NCBI RefSeq assembly: GCF_000369045.1
Contig: NZ_KB849790.1
Coordinates: forward strand, 441,422 to 505,421
Source: Acinetobacter pittii ATCC 19004 = CIP 70.29
GTDB taxonomy: Bacteria > Pseudomonadota > Gammaproteobacteria > Pseudomonadales > Moraxellaceae
Direction of reading: 5' to 3'
DNA: 64,000 nucleotides
How positions within the stretch are numbered: position 1 is the stretch's first letter; each line of letters opens with the position of its first letter. This document shows, piece by piece, positions 16,309 through 26,784 of the stretch. Made by a program: the position numbers and the translations under genes. The notes under the pieces are model-generated. The model made no database searches. It was not told where the DNA came from and saw nothing but the letters and a program-made list of their open reading frames with translations.

Positions 16309-18003
16309 TTAATCAAAGACATTTCCAGTTAAGTTAAGTTCAGCTCGCATAATTTCCTGCAATTTAAACTTTTGCGCTTTGCCTGAAGCTGTCATTGGAA
16401 ACTCATTAAAGAATCGGACATAGCGCGGCACTTTATTATGAGAAATATGCTCTTTGCAGAATTGGCGAATGCTGTCTTCATCAATTTGATGATGCTCATG
16501 CAAAATAATACAAGCACAAAGTTCTTCACCATATCTGGCATCTGGTAAGCCTATGACTTGGACATCACTCACATCTGGATGGGTATATAAAAAGTCTTCA
16601 ATTTCTTTTGGAAACAGATTTTCCCCACCACGAATCACCACATCTTTAATACGGCCTTTAATTTTAATAAAACCATCTTGGTCCATTTCGGCAATATCAC
16701 CCGTATGCATCCAGCCAGCTGAATCAATGACCTCTTTGGTCTTTTCTTCTTCGCCCCAATAGCCAGCCATGACTGAATAACCGCGAACACATAGCTCACC
16801 CAAAGTTCCTTGCGGAACAATCTGGCCTTCTAAATCGACAATTTTAATTTCAACATGCGGATGAACATGCCCAACTGTACTTACTCGTTTATCAATCGAA
16901 TCATTTACCGAGCTTTGCACACTCACTGGCGAGGTTTCAGTCATACCATAACAAATGGTGATTTCAGACATATGCATTCGGTCTATGACACGTTGCATAA
17001 TTTCACGTGGACAAGGACTACCTGCCATAATGCCTGTTCTTAAGCTCGACAGGTCAAATTCATTAAACTGTTCATGTTCTAAAGTGGCAATAAACATGGT
17101 CGGCACGCCATAAGCTGCCGTACAACGTTCTTGATGAATCGCTTTTAAAGTTTCTAAAGGATTAAATACCGCCGATGGATAGACCATGGTTGAACCATGT
17201 GTCACACATGCCAGATTCCCCATGACCATGCCGAAACAATGAAACAACGGCACAGAAATACAAACTTTATCTTGAGGGGTTAAACGAATGCCTTCCCCCA
17301 CGAAATAACCGTTATTTAAAATATTATGATGGGTCAACATGGTCCCTTTAGGGTTACCTGTTGTACCTGAAGTAAATTGGATATTAATGGTTTCATCAAA
17401 CTGATGTTGCTTCGCTAATTGTTTTAATTGTTCTAGCTGTTCAGAAGTTGGTGTAGTAACTAAATCACTAAAGCGATAAATACCCGTATGTTGTTGATCA
17501 TCGATTTTAATGACAAATTTTAAATGTGGCAGTCGCGCTGAACTGAGCACTTTATCTGGACTGTTGGCTAACTCAGGGGCAATTTTTGTCAGTAATTCTT
17601 GATAATCAGTCGTTTTGAATTGAGAAGCAATAATCAATCCTTTGCATGAGACTTTATTCAACACATATTCAAGTTCATGGCTTTTATAAGCTGTATTTAG
17701 ATTGACTAAAATAATCCCTGCTTTAAAAGCTGCAAATTGGGTTACCGTCCATTCCACACAGTTAGGTGACCAGATCGCTAAGCGATCTCCTTTTTTTAAT
17801 CCCAATTTTAAAAGGCTACACGCAAAAGCGTTTACTTCATCCTGTAAAGCTTTGTAGGTTAATCGTCTGTTTTGATGGAAACTGACGATTGCTTCCTTTT
17901 CTGCATATTGCCAACAGGCCTGATCGAATTGTTCACCAATGGTCATACCCAATAAGGGCTGTGTGCTTGGTCCCGAGGCGTAGCTTAACCGTTCTTGTTG
18001 CAT
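16309..18003 (-). CDS. AMP-dependent acyl-CoA synthetase
   Basis: This 564-aa ANL-superfamily ligase activates a carboxylic acid to its CoA thioester. The P-loop is IQFTSGTTGNPKGTM, followed by YGMTETSPVS (A5), GWMHTGDIAEMD and IKGRIKDVVIRGGENLFPKEIE (A7/A8), and a C-terminal Lys in TASGKAQKFKLQ. The sequence fits medium- or branched-chain acyl-CoA synthetases often found with liu or atu genes. Position beside the TetR regulator and divergent from liuABCDE suggests it supplies isovaleryl-CoA or a terpenoid-derived acyl-CoA; the exact substrate is inferred. Confidence 0.92.
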   Translation of the reverse strand: MQQERLSYASGPSTQPLLGMTIGEQFDQACWQYAEKEAIVSFHQNRRLTYKALQDEVNAFACSLLKLGLKKGDRLAIWSPNCVEWTVTQFAAFKAGIILVNLNTAYKSHELEYVLNKVSCKGLIIASQFKTTDYQELLTKIAPELANSPDKVLSSARLPHLKFVIKIDDQQHTGIYRFSDLVTTPTSEQLEQLKQLAKQHQFDETINIQFTSGTTGNPKGTMLTHHNILNNGYFVGEGIRLTPQDKVCISVPLFHCFGMVMGNLACVTHGSTMVYPSAVFNPLETLKAIHQERCTAAYGVPTMFIATLEHEQFNEFDLSSLRTGIMAGSPCPREIMQRVIDRMHMSEITICYGMTETSPVSVQSSVNDSIDKRVSTVGHVHPHVEIKIVDLEGQIVPQGTLGELCVRGYSVMAGYWGEEEKTKEVIDSAGWMHTGDIAEMDQDGFIKIKGRIKDVVIRGGENLFPKEIEDFLYTHPDVSDVQVIGLPDARYGEELCACIILHEHHQIDEDSIRQFCKEHISHNKVPRYVRFFNEFPMTASGKAQKFKLQEIMRAELNLTGNVFD

Positions 18004-18112
18004 TGAATCATTCTCCTTGATTCTTTTAATTCTCTTCTTACCTGATCTAATTGTTGTTACTGCAACTACTTTTCCAAACCGCCTACTTTGTAATGTTTAT
18101 CCTTTATATGCC

Positions 18113-18730
18113 CTATTTCTTCTGCACAGCATCTACACAAAAGTCAGCAATCTGTTTTGAAAAATAGTCTTTGTGCGCATGATCAAACTTTGTATTTTGA
18201 GCTGGGTCTAGGGGTTCAACCACCACATAGGTCATGGCACCGACAACACACAGTGCTGCTGTATTTAAATCGTCCAAGACAAACTCACCACTTGCATTTC
18301 CATCCGCAAGTATTTTTTTAATACTTTGTTTAATCAATTGCTTCACACGAAAACGCTCATGTTCAACCGTTGAATCGACGGGTTCAAACATGAGTGAATA
18401 TGCAAGCTGAGGACTATTCAGTGCCCGTTTTACAAAGGTTGCCACCGCCTTGTGTAATTTCTGCTTTGCCGATAACTCACTTTCGGTAATCGAATCAATC
18501 ACCAATAGTTCTGTATTAATAGCCTCGGACAAAACCTCAATCAGCACTTGGCTCTTATTATCAAAGTAGCGATAAACCAATCCACTAGATACACCCGCTT
18601 GCTCTGCAATTGTTTGTATTTGCGCGTCTTTAAATCCTCCCTCTGAAATTATTTTTCTGGCTGAATTCAAAATCGATTTACGATTTTGCTCCATCCGCTC
18701 TTGCATTAAAGATGATCGTTTATAGCTCAT
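18113..18730 (-). CDS. TetR-family regulator, probable repressor of the liu operon
   Basis: This 205-aa protein has an N-terminal HTH at residues 12-60 (RKSILNSARKIISEGGFKDAQIQTIAEQAGVSSGLVYRYF) and a ligand-binding C-terminal domain. It is divergent from liuA, with a 144-bp intergenic region holding two palindromes. TetR proteins in this position in acyl-CoA catabolic clusters generally respond to an acyl-CoA. Its direct targets are inferred to be liuABCDE and the synthetase gene downstream. Pseudomonas uses a MerR-type LiuR instead, so I give no symbol. Confidence 0.88.
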   Translation of the reverse strand: MSYKRSSLMQERMEQNRKSILNSARKIISEGGFKDAQIQTIAEQAGVSSGLVYRYFDNKSQVLIEVLSEAINTELLVIDSITESELSAKQKLHKAVATFVKRALNSPQLAYSLMFEPVDSTVEHERFRVKQLIKQSIKKILADGNASGEFVLDDLNTAALCVVGAMTYVVVEPLDPAQNTKFDHAHKDYFSKQIADFCVDAVQKK

Positions 18731-18750
18731 AATTTATTCTCTAACAAATA

Positions 18751-18786
18751 AAATGAATTGTAAATCATTTTATGAATCTGTATTCA
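18751..18786. promoter_or_regulatory. Candidate TetR operators between regulator and liuA
   Basis: Two inverted repeats lie side by side: AAATGA-8-TCATTT (18751-18770) and TGAAT-CTGT-ATTCA (18773-18786). Both sit about 20-55 bp upstream of the regulator start and 90-120 bp upstream of liuA, where a shared repressor would act. AT-rich DNA gives such repeats by chance, so this is tentative. Confidence 0.35.
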
Positions 18787-18874
18787 CTTTTTCAAAAAAT
18801 CATTGTATGGTAATTATCAAATACCCACAAAATATTTTATGGACAACAAATATAACCAATAGGATGAAAATATC

Positions 18875-20047
18875 ATGAACCTACGCAGCTTGAATTTCGG
18901 TCTAGATGAAACTTTAATTGCGCTTCAAGATTCGGTAGCCGCTTTTTGTGCAAAAGAAATTGCACCAATTGCCCAACAAGTTGATCAAGACAACAAATTC
19001 CCTGCACATCTCTGGAAAAAATTCGGAGATATGGGCCTTTTAGGCATGACAGTTTCTGAAGAATATGGCGGCGCTAATATGGGTTATTTAGCTCATATTA
19101 TTGCCATGCAAGAAATTTCGCGCGCTTCGGCAGCCATTGGTTTGTCTTACGGTGCTCATTCTAATTTATGTGTAAACCAAATTAACCGTAACGGTAACGA
19201 GCAGCAAAAACAGAAATATTTACCAAAATTGATTTCCGGTGAATATGTGGGTGCCCTTGCGATGTCTGAACCGAATGCGGGTTCTGATGTTGTTAGCATG
19301 AAATTACGTGCTGAGCAAAAAGGTGATCACTTCGTTTTAAATGGTTCAAAAATGTGGATCACTAACGGCGGTGATGCAGATGTACTCGTGGTTTACGCTA
19401 AAACTGATCCGCAAGCTGGCGCGAAAGGCATGACAGCTTTTTTAATTGAAAAAGGCATGAAAGGCTTTAGTCACGGTAACCATTTAGACAAACTCGGTAT
19501 GCGTGGCTCTAACACTTACCCTCTGTTCTTTGACAATGTAGAAGTACCTGCTGAAAACGTACTCGGCGGCGTGGGTAACGGTACAAAAGTACTGATGAGT
19601 GGTTTGGACTATGAACGTGCAGTTTTAAGTGCTGGCCCTTTAGGCATTATGGATGCCTGTCTGGATGTGGTAATTCCTTATTTACATCAACGCGAACAGT
19701 TTGGCCAAGCTTTAGGTGAATTCCAGCTTATGCAAGGCAAACTTGCCGATATGTATTCAACTTGGTTGGCATGTAAAGCTCTTGTCTATGCTGTTGGTGC
19801 TGCCTGTGATAAAGCTGACCATGACCGCAGCCTACGTAAAGATGCTGCAAGTGCCATTTTATATGCTGCTGAAAAAGCAACATGGATGGCTGGTGAAGCA
19901 ATTCAAAGTTTAGGCGGCAACGGTTATATCAATGAATTCCCTGCTGGCCGTTTATGGCGCGACGCAAAACTTTATGAAATTGGTGCAGGAACTTCTGAAA
20001 TTCGCCGCATGCTGATTGGCCGCGAACTCTTCAATGAAACCAAATAA
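18875..20047 (+). CDS. liuA: Isovaleryl-CoA dehydrogenase
   Basis: LiuA oxidises isovaleryl-CoA to 3-methylcrotonyl-CoA with FAD, passing electrons to ETF. At 390 aa it is full-length. Visible features are [20 protein letters not shown] (about 127-146), [10 protein letters not shown], and [15 protein letters not shown] around Glu247. That Glu position in the G-helix, rather than the usual Glu near residue 370, is diagnostic of isovaleryl-CoA dehydrogenases. C-terminal [16 protein letters not shown] is typical of the family. First gene of a tight five-gene operon; AGGATGAAA precedes the ATG. Confidence 0.95.
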   Translation: MNLRSLNFGLDETLIALQDSVAAFCAKEIAPIAQQVDQDNKFPAHLWKKFGDMGLLGMTVSEEYGGANMGYLAHIIAMQEISRASAAIGLSYGAHSNLCVNQINRNGNEQQKQKYLPKLISGEYVGALAMSEPNAGSDVVSMKLRAEQKGDHFVLNGSKMWITNGGDADVLVVYAKTDPQAGAKGMTAFLIEKGMKGFSHGNHLDKLGMRGSNTYPLFFDNVEVPAENVLGGVGNGTKVLMSGLDYERAVLSAGPLGIMDACLDVVIPYLHQREQFGQALGEFQLMQGKLADMYSTWLACKALVYAVGAACDKADHDRSLRKDAASAILYAAEKATWMAGEAIQSLGGNGYINEFPAGRLWRDAKLYEIGAGTSEIRRMLIGRELFNETK

Positions 20048-20071
20048 TAATTATAAATAAGGACGCATCTT

Positions 20072-21673
20072 ATGAACCAATTACAAAGCAAGATTAATGT
20101 TCGAAGTGAAGACTTCAAAACAAACCAGCAAGCCATGCAAACATTGGTCACAGATCTCAAACAAGTTGCCCAGCGTATTGCTTTAGGCGGCGGTGAAAAT
20201 GCCCGTCAAAAACATCTGGCTCGAGGTAAGCTTTTACCCCGTGAACGTATTGATCAACTGATTGATGTCGGCACGGCATTTTTAGAAATTGGTCAGTTGG
20301 CAGCGTACAACGTTTATGAAGATGATGTTCCTGCTGCGGGTGTAATTGCTGGTATTGGTCAAGTCAACGGCATCACTTGCATGATCGTTGCCAACGACGC
20401 AACGGTTAAAGGTGGAACGTATTATCCCCTTACAGTTAAAAAGCATCTACGTGCACAAGAAATTGCTGAACAAAATCACTTGCCTTGTATTTATTTGGTG
20501 GACTCAGGCGGTGCCTATTTACCAATGCAAGATGAGGTTTTCCCAGACCGCGATCACTTCGGGCGTATTTTCTACAATCAAGCACGTATGTCGAGCCTTG
20601 GTATTGCCCAAATTGCTGTGGTGATGGGGAGTTGTACCGCAGGTGGTGCATATGTGCCTGCTATGTCTGATGAAACCATTATTGTACGTAACCAAGGTAC
20701 GATTTTCTTAGGCGGCCCTCCTCTGGTAAAAGCTGCAACTGGCGAAGTCGTAAGCAGTGAAGATTTAGGTGGTGGTGATGTTCACACACGTCTTTCAGGT
20801 GTGGCTGACCATTTAGCCGAAAATGATGAACATGCAATTGCGATTGCGCGAAACATTGTCGCTAACTTAAATAAGAAGCCAAACGAGTTAAATAAACAAG
20901 TTGATGAACCATTGTTTGATGCGTCTGAACTCTATGGTGTGGTGCCAAGTGATGCGCGTAAGCCTTTTGATGTGCGTGAAGTCATTGCACGTATTGTAGA
21001 CGGCTCGCGTTTTGATGAATTCAAAGCACGCTTTGGCTCAACCCTCATTACTGGTTTCGCTTCACTCTACGGTATGCCAGTCGGCATTATTGCCAATAAC
21101 GGTATTTTATTTTCCGAGTCTGCACAAAAAGGTGCGCATTTTATTGAGCTATGTACTCAGCGCAATATTCCATTGTTATTCCTACAAAACATTACGGGCT
21201 TTATGGTTGGTCGCCAGTATGAAAATGAAGGGATTGCAAAAAACGGTGCGAAACTGGTGATGGCTGTTGCAACCGCAAATGTACCAAAACTCACCCTAAT
21301 TATTGGTGGTTCGTTTGGTGCAGGTAACTATGGGATGTGTGGCCGCGCTTATTCACCACGCTTTTTATGGACTTGGCCGAACTCGCGTATTTCAGTGATG
21401 GGCGGCGAGCAAGCGGCAAGCGTACTCTCGACTTTAAAACGTGATCAGATTGAGCAAAAAGGTGCCGAGTGGTCAGCGCAACAAGAAGACGAATTTAAAC
21501 AGCCAATTCGTGAACAATACGAACGTCAAGGTCATCCGTACTATGCTTCTGCTCGCCTTTGGGATGACGGCGTAATTGACCCAGCGCAAACTCGTCAGGT
21601 ACTTGGTTTAAGTTTGGCTGCGGCCATGAACGCCCCAATCCAGCCAACCAAATTTGGCGTGTTCCGCATGTAA
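20072..21673 (+). CDS. liuB: 3-methylcrotonyl-CoA carboxylase, beta (carboxyltransferase) subunit
   Basis: This 533-aa biotin-dependent carboxyltransferase transfers CO2 from carboxybiotin to 3-methylcrotonyl-CoA, giving 3-methylglutaconyl-CoA. Features include [22 protein letters not shown] near the N-terminus, [22 protein letters not shown], and the oxyanion-type [16 protein letters not shown]; the C-terminal half has [19 protein letters not shown] and [20 protein letters not shown]. It partners LiuD. 24 bp downstream of liuA; AAGGACG precedes the ATG. Confidence 0.96.
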   Translation: MNQLQSKINVRSEDFKTNQQAMQTLVTDLKQVAQRIALGGGENARQKHLARGKLLPRERIDQLIDVGTAFLEIGQLAAYNVYEDDVPAAGVIAGIGQVNGITCMIVANDATVKGGTYYPLTVKKHLRAQEIAEQNHLPCIYLVDSGGAYLPMQDEVFPDRDHFGRIFYNQARMSSLGIAQIAVVMGSCTAGGAYVPAMSDETIIVRNQGTIFLGGPPLVKAATGEVVSSEDLGGGDVHTRLSGVADHLAENDEHAIAIARNIVANLNKKPNELNKQVDEPLFDASELYGVVPSDARKPFDVREVIARIVDGSRFDEFKARFGSTLITGFASLYGMPVGIIANNGILFSESAQKGAHFIELCTQRNIPLLFLQNITGFMVGRQYENEGIAKNGAKLVMAVATANVPKLTLIIGGSFGAGNYGMCGRAYSPRFLWTWPNSRISVMGGEQAASVLSTLKRDQIEQKGAEWSAQQEDEFKQPIREQYERQGHPYYASARLWDDGVIDPAQTRQVLGLSLAAAMNAPIQPTKFGVFRM

Positions 21674-21682
21674 GAGGTGTAT

Positions 21683-22486
21683 ATGAGCTATCAATTTTTA
21701 CAACTCGAACAACAAGGTCAGGTTGCCTACGTTTGGCTGAACCGCCCTGAATTGCACAATGCTTTTAATACAATCGTCATTGAAGAACTACATGCCTGCT
21801 TTAAGCAAATTAATACACGTGATGATATTCGTGTTGTGGTTCTAGCTGGTCACGGCAAAAGCTTTTCGGCAGGTGCCGACCTCAACTGGATGAAACAGGC
21901 AGGTCAGGCATCTTCAGCAGAAAATGAAGCAGATGCATTAAAACTTGCGCAAATGTTGGATGCACTTGCAACGCTAAAACAACCAACTATTGCTCGTGTA
22001 CATGGCATTGCCTTTGGCGGCGGTATGGGCTTGGCGTCGGCATGCGATATTTGCATCGCCAGCACTGATGCCAAGTTTGCAACCTCCGAGGTTCGTTTAG
22101 GACTTGCTCCATCCACCATTAGTCCCTATGTAATTCGTGCAATTGGCGCAAGACAAGCCTCTCGCTATTTCTTAACTGCCGAGCGAATTTCAGCACGTGA
22201 TGCTAAGCATATTGGTTTAGCACACGAGGTTGCAGATGCCGAAGACTTAGATAAAAAAGTTCAAGAAATTGTTGATGCGCTATTACTCGGTGGCCCGCAT
22301 GCTCAAGCGGCATCAAAACAACTCATTCAAATGGTGAGCAACCAGACCATGAGCAATGACTTGCTACAACAGACAGCACATCATATTGCTCAAGTTCGTC
22401 AAGGCAGTGAGGCAAAAGAAGGTCTGAGTGCCTTTTTAAATAAGCAACAGCCTGCTTGGGTTTCTAACTCGAATAACAACAATTAA
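21683..22486 (+). CDS. liuC: 3-methylglutaconyl-CoA hydratase
   Basis: This enoyl-CoA hydratase/crotonase-fold enzyme of about 267 aa hydrates 3-methylglutaconyl-CoA to HMG-CoA. The oxyanion-hole blocks are GHGKSFSAGADLNWMK and GIAFGGGMGLASACDICIAS; ATSEVRLGLAPSTISPYV follows, carrying the Glu of the active site. I start at the ATG at 21683, with AGAGG upstream, nine bases after the liuB stop; an in-frame GTG at 21677 would add two residues. Operon position makes the substrate assignment strong. Confidence 0.93.
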   Translation: MSYQFLQLEQQGQVAYVWLNRPELHNAFNTIVIEELHACFKQINTRDDIRVVVLAGHGKSFSAGADLNWMKQAGQASSAENEADALKLAQMLDALATLKQPTIARVHGIAFGGGMGLASACDICIASTDAKFATSEVRLGLAPSTISPYVIRAIGARQASRYFLTAERISARDAKHIGLAHEVADAEDLDKKVQEIVDALLLGGPHAQAASKQLIQMVSNQTMSNDLLQQTAHHIAQVRQGSEAKEGLSAFLNKQQPAWVSNSNNNN

Positions 22487-22497
22487 GGACGATCATC

Positions 22498-24489
22498 ATG
22501 TTTGAAAAGATTTTAATTGCGAACCGTGGCGAGATTGCCTGCCGTGTAATTCGCACAGCTAAAAAATTAGGTATTGCAACGGTTGCCGTTTACTCAGATG
22601 CAGACGCAAATGCACAACATGTCAAACTTGCAGATGAAGCGGTTTATATTGGTCAGTCCCCTGCAACGCAAAGTTATTTACAAGCCGACCGCATTATTCA
22701 AGCAGCGATTGAAACAGGCAGCCAAGCGGTTCACCCAGGCTACGGCTTCCTTTCTGAAAATGACCAGTTTGCGCTCGCTTGCCAACAACACAACATTTGC
22801 TTTATTGGCCCGCCAGTAGATGCCATTTTAGCGATGGGCTTAAAAGCGACCTCAAAAGCTTTAATGGAAAAAGCAGGTGTTCCTTTAACACCGGGTTATC
22901 ACGGAACCAACCAAGATGCCGACTTTTTAAAACAGCAGGCAGATCGAATTGGATATCCTGTTTTAATTAAAGCCAGTGCGGGCGGCGGTGGTAAAGGTAT
23001 GAGTCTGGTTGAACGCAGTGAAGACTTTTTGCATGCCTTAGCCTCTTGTAAACGTGAAGCTAAATCGAGCTTTGGTAATGATGATGTCTTGATTGAGCGT
23101 TATGTGATTCAACCTCGCCATATTGAAGTACAAGTGTTTGGCGATACACATGGCAATTATGTACATTTGTTTGAACGTGATTGTTCGGTACAGCGTCGCC
23201 ATCAAAAAGTGTTAGAAGAAGCCCCTGCTCCACAAATGCCAAGCGAGAAGCTCGATGCAATGCGCCAAGCTGCAATTGATGCTGCGCGTGCGGTAAATTA
23301 TGTCGGTGCTGGTACAGTTGAGTTTATTGTGGAACAAGATGGAACGGCGTATTTCATGGAAATGAATACCCGTTTACAAGTCGAACACCCTGTCACCGAA
23401 ATGATTACAGGTGAAGACTTGGTTGAGTGGCAACTTCGTGTGGCTTATGGTGAACCTTTACCTAAACTACAAAACGAATTGCAGATTCACGGACATGCGC
23501 TCGAAGCACGGATTTATGCTGAGGAACCTGAAAAAGGCTTTTTACCTGCCATTGGTAAAATTGACTATTTGCGTTACCCAACTCAAAACCAATATGTGCG
23601 TGTAGACAGCGGTATTGTTGAAGGCGATGAAATCACGACCTATTACGACCCAATGATTGCCAAACTCATTGTATGGGGTAAAAACCGTGAAGCTGCGCTC
23701 ATTCAAATGCAACACGCTTTAAGCCAATTCCATGTCGATGGCTTAGGCAACAATATTGCCTTTCTGGAAAAGATTGTTCGTAGTGAATCTTTTAAACAAG
23801 CCAAGCTTGATACCAACCTGATTCAACGTGAACAAAACTTCTTGTTTAGTCCTGAAGAAATTAAACCGGAACTGGTGGTAGCAGCAGCATTTATTGAGTT
23901 TTTAAGCCAACTTAATAACAACAGCTCAAACCAAAAACAGCTTTGGCAAACTCAGCCACTTTGGCGTTTAAATATTGCTTATCAGCACAGCATCAAACTG
24001 AATTATTTAAACCAAAATACCCAAATCAAGTTTGCCTCAAATGAACATGGCTTCACCGCAGAATATAACGGTCAAAGCTACCCGATTTCAGGTCAATTGC
24101 TTGATGCGCATATGGCATCTGTTCAAATTGGTGGGACTCAGCAAAAGCTATCTTTTAACCAAAGTCAGCAAGGCATTACCTTGTTCCAAAATGGACAAAG
24201 CTATAAGTTTGCATATATTCGCCAAGACTTTAATCAAGCAGATAGCCAAGCCGATGAAGGTCACTTAAAAGCACCGATGCCGGGTGTAGTCACGCAAGTG
24301 CTAGTCAGTGCAAATCATAGCGTAAAGAAAGATGATATTTTAATGACGCTTGAAGCCATGAAAATGGAATATACCATTCGTGCGCCTAAAGACGGCGTGA
24401 TTGTAGACTCCTATTTCCAAGTCGGTGATCAGGTCAAAGCTGGCGACGAGCTTGTTGAATTTCAGCCTGCACAGGAGGAAGTTGCATGA
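22498..24489 (+). CDS. liuD: 3-methylcrotonyl-CoA carboxylase, alpha (biotin-containing) subunit
   Basis: This 663-aa protein has biotin carboxylase domains (residues 1-450: FEKILIANRGEIACRVIRTAKKLGI, ATP-grasp glycine-rich IKASAGGGGKGMSLVE, and FMEMNTRLQVEHPVTE). A poorly conserved linker domain follows, and a C-terminal biotinyl carrier domain carries the biotinylated Lys in EAMKMEYTIRAP. It carboxylates its own biotin with ATP and bicarbonate and delivers CO2 to LiuB. Its last four bases overlap the liuE start (ATGA), indicating translational coupling. Confidence 0.96.
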   Translation: MFEKILIANRGEIACRVIRTAKKLGIATVAVYSDADANAQHVKLADEAVYIGQSPATQSYLQADRIIQAAIETGSQAVHPGYGFLSENDQFALACQQHNICFIGPPVDAILAMGLKATSKALMEKAGVPLTPGYHGTNQDADFLKQQADRIGYPVLIKASAGGGGKGMSLVERSEDFLHALASCKREAKSSFGNDDVLIERYVIQPRHIEVQVFGDTHGNYVHLFERDCSVQRRHQKVLEEAPAPQMPSEKLDAMRQAAIDAARAVNYVGAGTVEFIVEQDGTAYFMEMNTRLQVEHPVTEMITGEDLVEWQLRVAYGEPLPKLQNELQIHGHALEARIYAEEPEKGFLPAIGKIDYLRYPTQNQYVRVDSGIVEGDEITTYYDPMIAKLIVWGKNREAALIQMQHALSQFHVDGLGNNIAFLEKIVRSESFKQAKLDTNLIQREQNFLFSPEEIKPELVVAAAFIEFLSQLNNNSSNQKQLWQTQPLWRLNIAYQHSIKLNYLNQNTQIKFASNEHGFTAEYNGQSYPISGQLLDAHMASVQIGGTQQKLSFNQSQQGITLFQNGQSYKFAYIRQDFNQADSQADEGHLKAPMPGVVTQVLVSANHSVKKDDILMTLEAMKMEYTIRAPKDGVIVDSYFQVGDQVKAGDELVEFQPAQEEVA

Positions 24490-25388
24490 GTGAGTTTGTC
24501 AAAATCGTGGAGGTCGGTCCCAGAGACGGCCTCCAAAATGAAAAGCAGGCTTTGACTGTCGAACAACGCTTAAACTTTATTAATGACCTTATTAATGCAG
24601 GTCTGAAATCGATTGAAGTCGGTTCATGCGTTTCGGCAAAATGGGTACCGCAAATGGCTCAAAGTGATGAGCTATTTAAGCTGTTACCCCAAACAACTGA
24701 TGTGCAATTTAGCCTGCTCACCCCCAATATCAAAGGTTTTGAAACTGCTCAAGCGGTAGGATGCAAAGAGGTTGCGGTGTTTACCGCAGCTTCTGAAAGT
24801 TTTACCCGCAAAAATATCAACTGCTCTATTGATGAAAGCTTTGAAAAATTTAGCGATGTCATGAGCGCGGCAAAAGCGCATAACATCCGTGTGCGCGGTT
24901 ATGTCTCTTGCGTTGTCGACTGTCCTTATGAAGGTGCAATTGCCCCTGAACAAGTGGTAAAAGTTGTTAAACGGCTCTATGACATGGGCTGCTATGAGGT
25001 GTCTTTAGGTGAAACTATTGGTACCGCAACACCAGATCGCGTTCAAAAGGTTTGGCAAGCCTGTCTTGCTGAACTCGACAGCAAGGTTTTGGCAGGACAT
25101 TTCCACAATACCTATGGCATGGCGATTGCCAATATTTATCAGTCTTTACAGCAAGGCATTCGTGTTTTTGACTCGTCCCTTGCAGGACTCGGTGGTTGCC
25201 CTTATGCCAAAGGTGCCTCTGGTAATGTATCGACCGAAGATTTGTTTTATTTGTTGTCGCACATGGGGTTTGAAACTGGCATTGACTTAGAAAAACTGAT
25301 GCAAGCCAGTCAAAATATTAGCAATGTATTAAACCGAAAAAGCTTGTCGAATTATGCAAATGCTTATTGGCAAACCAAGTGTGCGTAG
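24486..25388 (+). CDS. liuE: Hydroxymethylglutaryl-CoA lyase
   Basis: LiuE cleaves HMG-CoA into acetyl-CoA and acetoacetate, the last step of leucine breakdown. At 300 aa it is full-length. It shows the DRE-TIM start VEVGPRDGLQNEKQ, the metal-binding GHFHNTYGMA, and the signature GLGGCPYAKGASGNVSTED with the flexible-loop Cys. The ATG overlaps the liuD stop. It is the last operon gene; an unusual pair of inverted repeats follows the stop. Confidence 0.96.
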   Translation: MSEFVKIVEVGPRDGLQNEKQALTVEQRLNFINDLINAGLKSIEVGSCVSAKWVPQMAQSDELFKLLPQTTDVQFSLLTPNIKGFETAQAVGCKEVAVFTAASESFTRKNINCSIDESFEKFSDVMSAAKAHNIRVRGYVSCVVDCPYEGAIAPEQVVKVVKRLYDMGCYEVSLGETIGTATPDRVQKVWQACLAELDSKVLAGHFHNTYGMAIANIYQSLQQGIRVFDSSLAGLGGCPYAKGASGNVSTEDLFYLLSHMGFETGIDLEKLMQASQNISNVLNRKSLSNYANAYWQTKCA

Positions 25389-25404
25389 TCATTAATTAAA
25401 ATAG

Positions 25405-25448
25405 CTCAGCATCTGGTATAAAACTTAATATTAGGCTGAGTACCAGAT
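25405..25448 (+). other. Interleaved inverted repeats after liuE (alternative hairpins)
   Basis: CTCAGC (25405-25410) is followed directly by ATCTGGTA (25411-25418). After 16 bases, GCTGAG (25435-25440) is followed directly by TACCAGAT (25441-25448). The pairing order is 1-2-1'-2', giving either of two mutually exclusive hairpins or a strained pseudoknot. It is not a standard terminator, as no T-run follows. Confidence 0.5.
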
Positions 25449-25638
25449 CATCCTATCTCATCTTTATCTCATTTCGTTCAGGAATTGGGACTAATTCCCT
25501 TATGCAATTTTTTTAAAATTTATCGTTTATCTCTGTATTAAATGCCTCTTTCAAAAGAAGCATTCTCTACCCTATTTTTATTCTAATCTGTATTATTCTT
25601 CATACTTTTTTATCTTAGTCCTTAAAAAATTTATCTCA

Positions 25639-26580
25639 TTATTTATAAAAATAAGATGCATCCATTTCAATTCTTGGAGAAATATATTCTTCCACCCAAT
25701 CTAACCATGCACGTGTTTTGGCATCGATAAAATGGCGTGAAGGCAACAAGGTATAAACTCCGATATCGGGCGAACGCCACTCTGGCAAGATATGACATAA
25801 TCTTCCATTTTGAACCGCATCTAAAGCCGAAAACATCGGCAATAATGCGATGCCCATATCTTGTTGCACTACATCTAATAATAACTCAGGGTTATCTGCA
25901 ATGAGTTGCCCGCCAATGTCGATTTGGTAAGACTCACCACTTGTATTTAATAAGTGCCAATCTGGTGTAATAGACGGGTTTACCAAGCGTAAACAGGCAT
26001 GATCTTTTAAGTCTTCTGGGGACTTCGGCATACCATGCTTTTCTAAATAAGCAGGTGAAGCACATAAAACAGAAAAGATAGTGCCAATTCTGCGTGCGAC
26101 AAAACGAGAGTCTGTTAATGATTCAGTCAGATAAAGACTGACATCCACCCCTTTTGCCAACAAGTCTGGAACGTACTGTGAAGTCGTATATTCCACTGTT
26201 AATTCGGGGTAATGCTTACAAAACTCGGCCATCACTGGAAAAACATAATGATGCCCAAAGCTTCCCATGCTTAATACACGTAAACGGCCTTTGGGTTTAG
26301 ATGCTGTTCCTGTTACTTCTGATTCTGCTTCATCCACCATTGAAATGACTTGCCGACAGCGTTCTGCGTAAGTCGCACCAATATCGGTCAGTGCCTGCTG
26401 GCGTGTTGAGCGTTGTATTAATTTTGTACCTAAGCGTGTTTCTAGCTCGCTGATAAGACGTGAAACCTGTGCTGTGGTCAGATCCATCTGCTCAGCTGCT
26501 GCTGTGAAACTCCCGCTATCAATCACTTTCAGGAATGCATGCATTGCATGCAATAGTCCACCATCGAGATTTTTGCGCAT
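25639..26580 (-). CDS. LysR-family transcriptional regulator
   Basis: This 313-aa protein has an N-terminal HTH at about residues 10-70 (AMHAFLKVIDSGSFTAAAEQMDLTTAQVSRLISELETRLG) and a C-terminal effector domain. It is divergent from the indolepyruvate ferredoxin oxidoreductase gene, with 204 bp between starts, so control of that gene is likely. The ATG has no strong ribosome site. Effector unknown; an aromatic keto acid would make sense. Confidence 0.9.
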   Translation of the reverse strand: MRKNLDGGLLHAMHAFLKVIDSGSFTAAAEQMDLTTAQVSRLISELETRLGTKLIQRSTRQQALTDIGATYAERCRQVISMVDEAESEVTGTASKPKGRLRVLSMGSFGHHYVFPVMAEFCKHYPELTVEYTTSQYVPDLLAKGVDVSLYLTESLTDSRFVARRIGTIFSVLCASPAYLEKHGMPKSPEDLKDHACLRLVNPSITPDWHLLNTSGESYQIDIGGQLIADNPELLLDVVQQDMGIALLPMFSALDAVQNGRLCHILPEWRSPDIGVYTLLPSRHFIDAKTRAWLDWVEEYISPRIEMDASYFYK

Positions 26581-26784
26581 AACGTAAATATGTTTTCCTA
26601 AATTACGGATTGTTGCACCAGTTTAGATCAACCACAATGACTAAATGTACATACATTGGCACTAATTCTTTTTAAGAAGAGGAACCGATCTTTTTTTATT
26701 TCGTATGTCACTTGCTCCAAATATTCAACTGGATGTTGAAAAAAGAAAGTAGTCCGAGCTACTAAAAATTCTAAGGAGATATAA

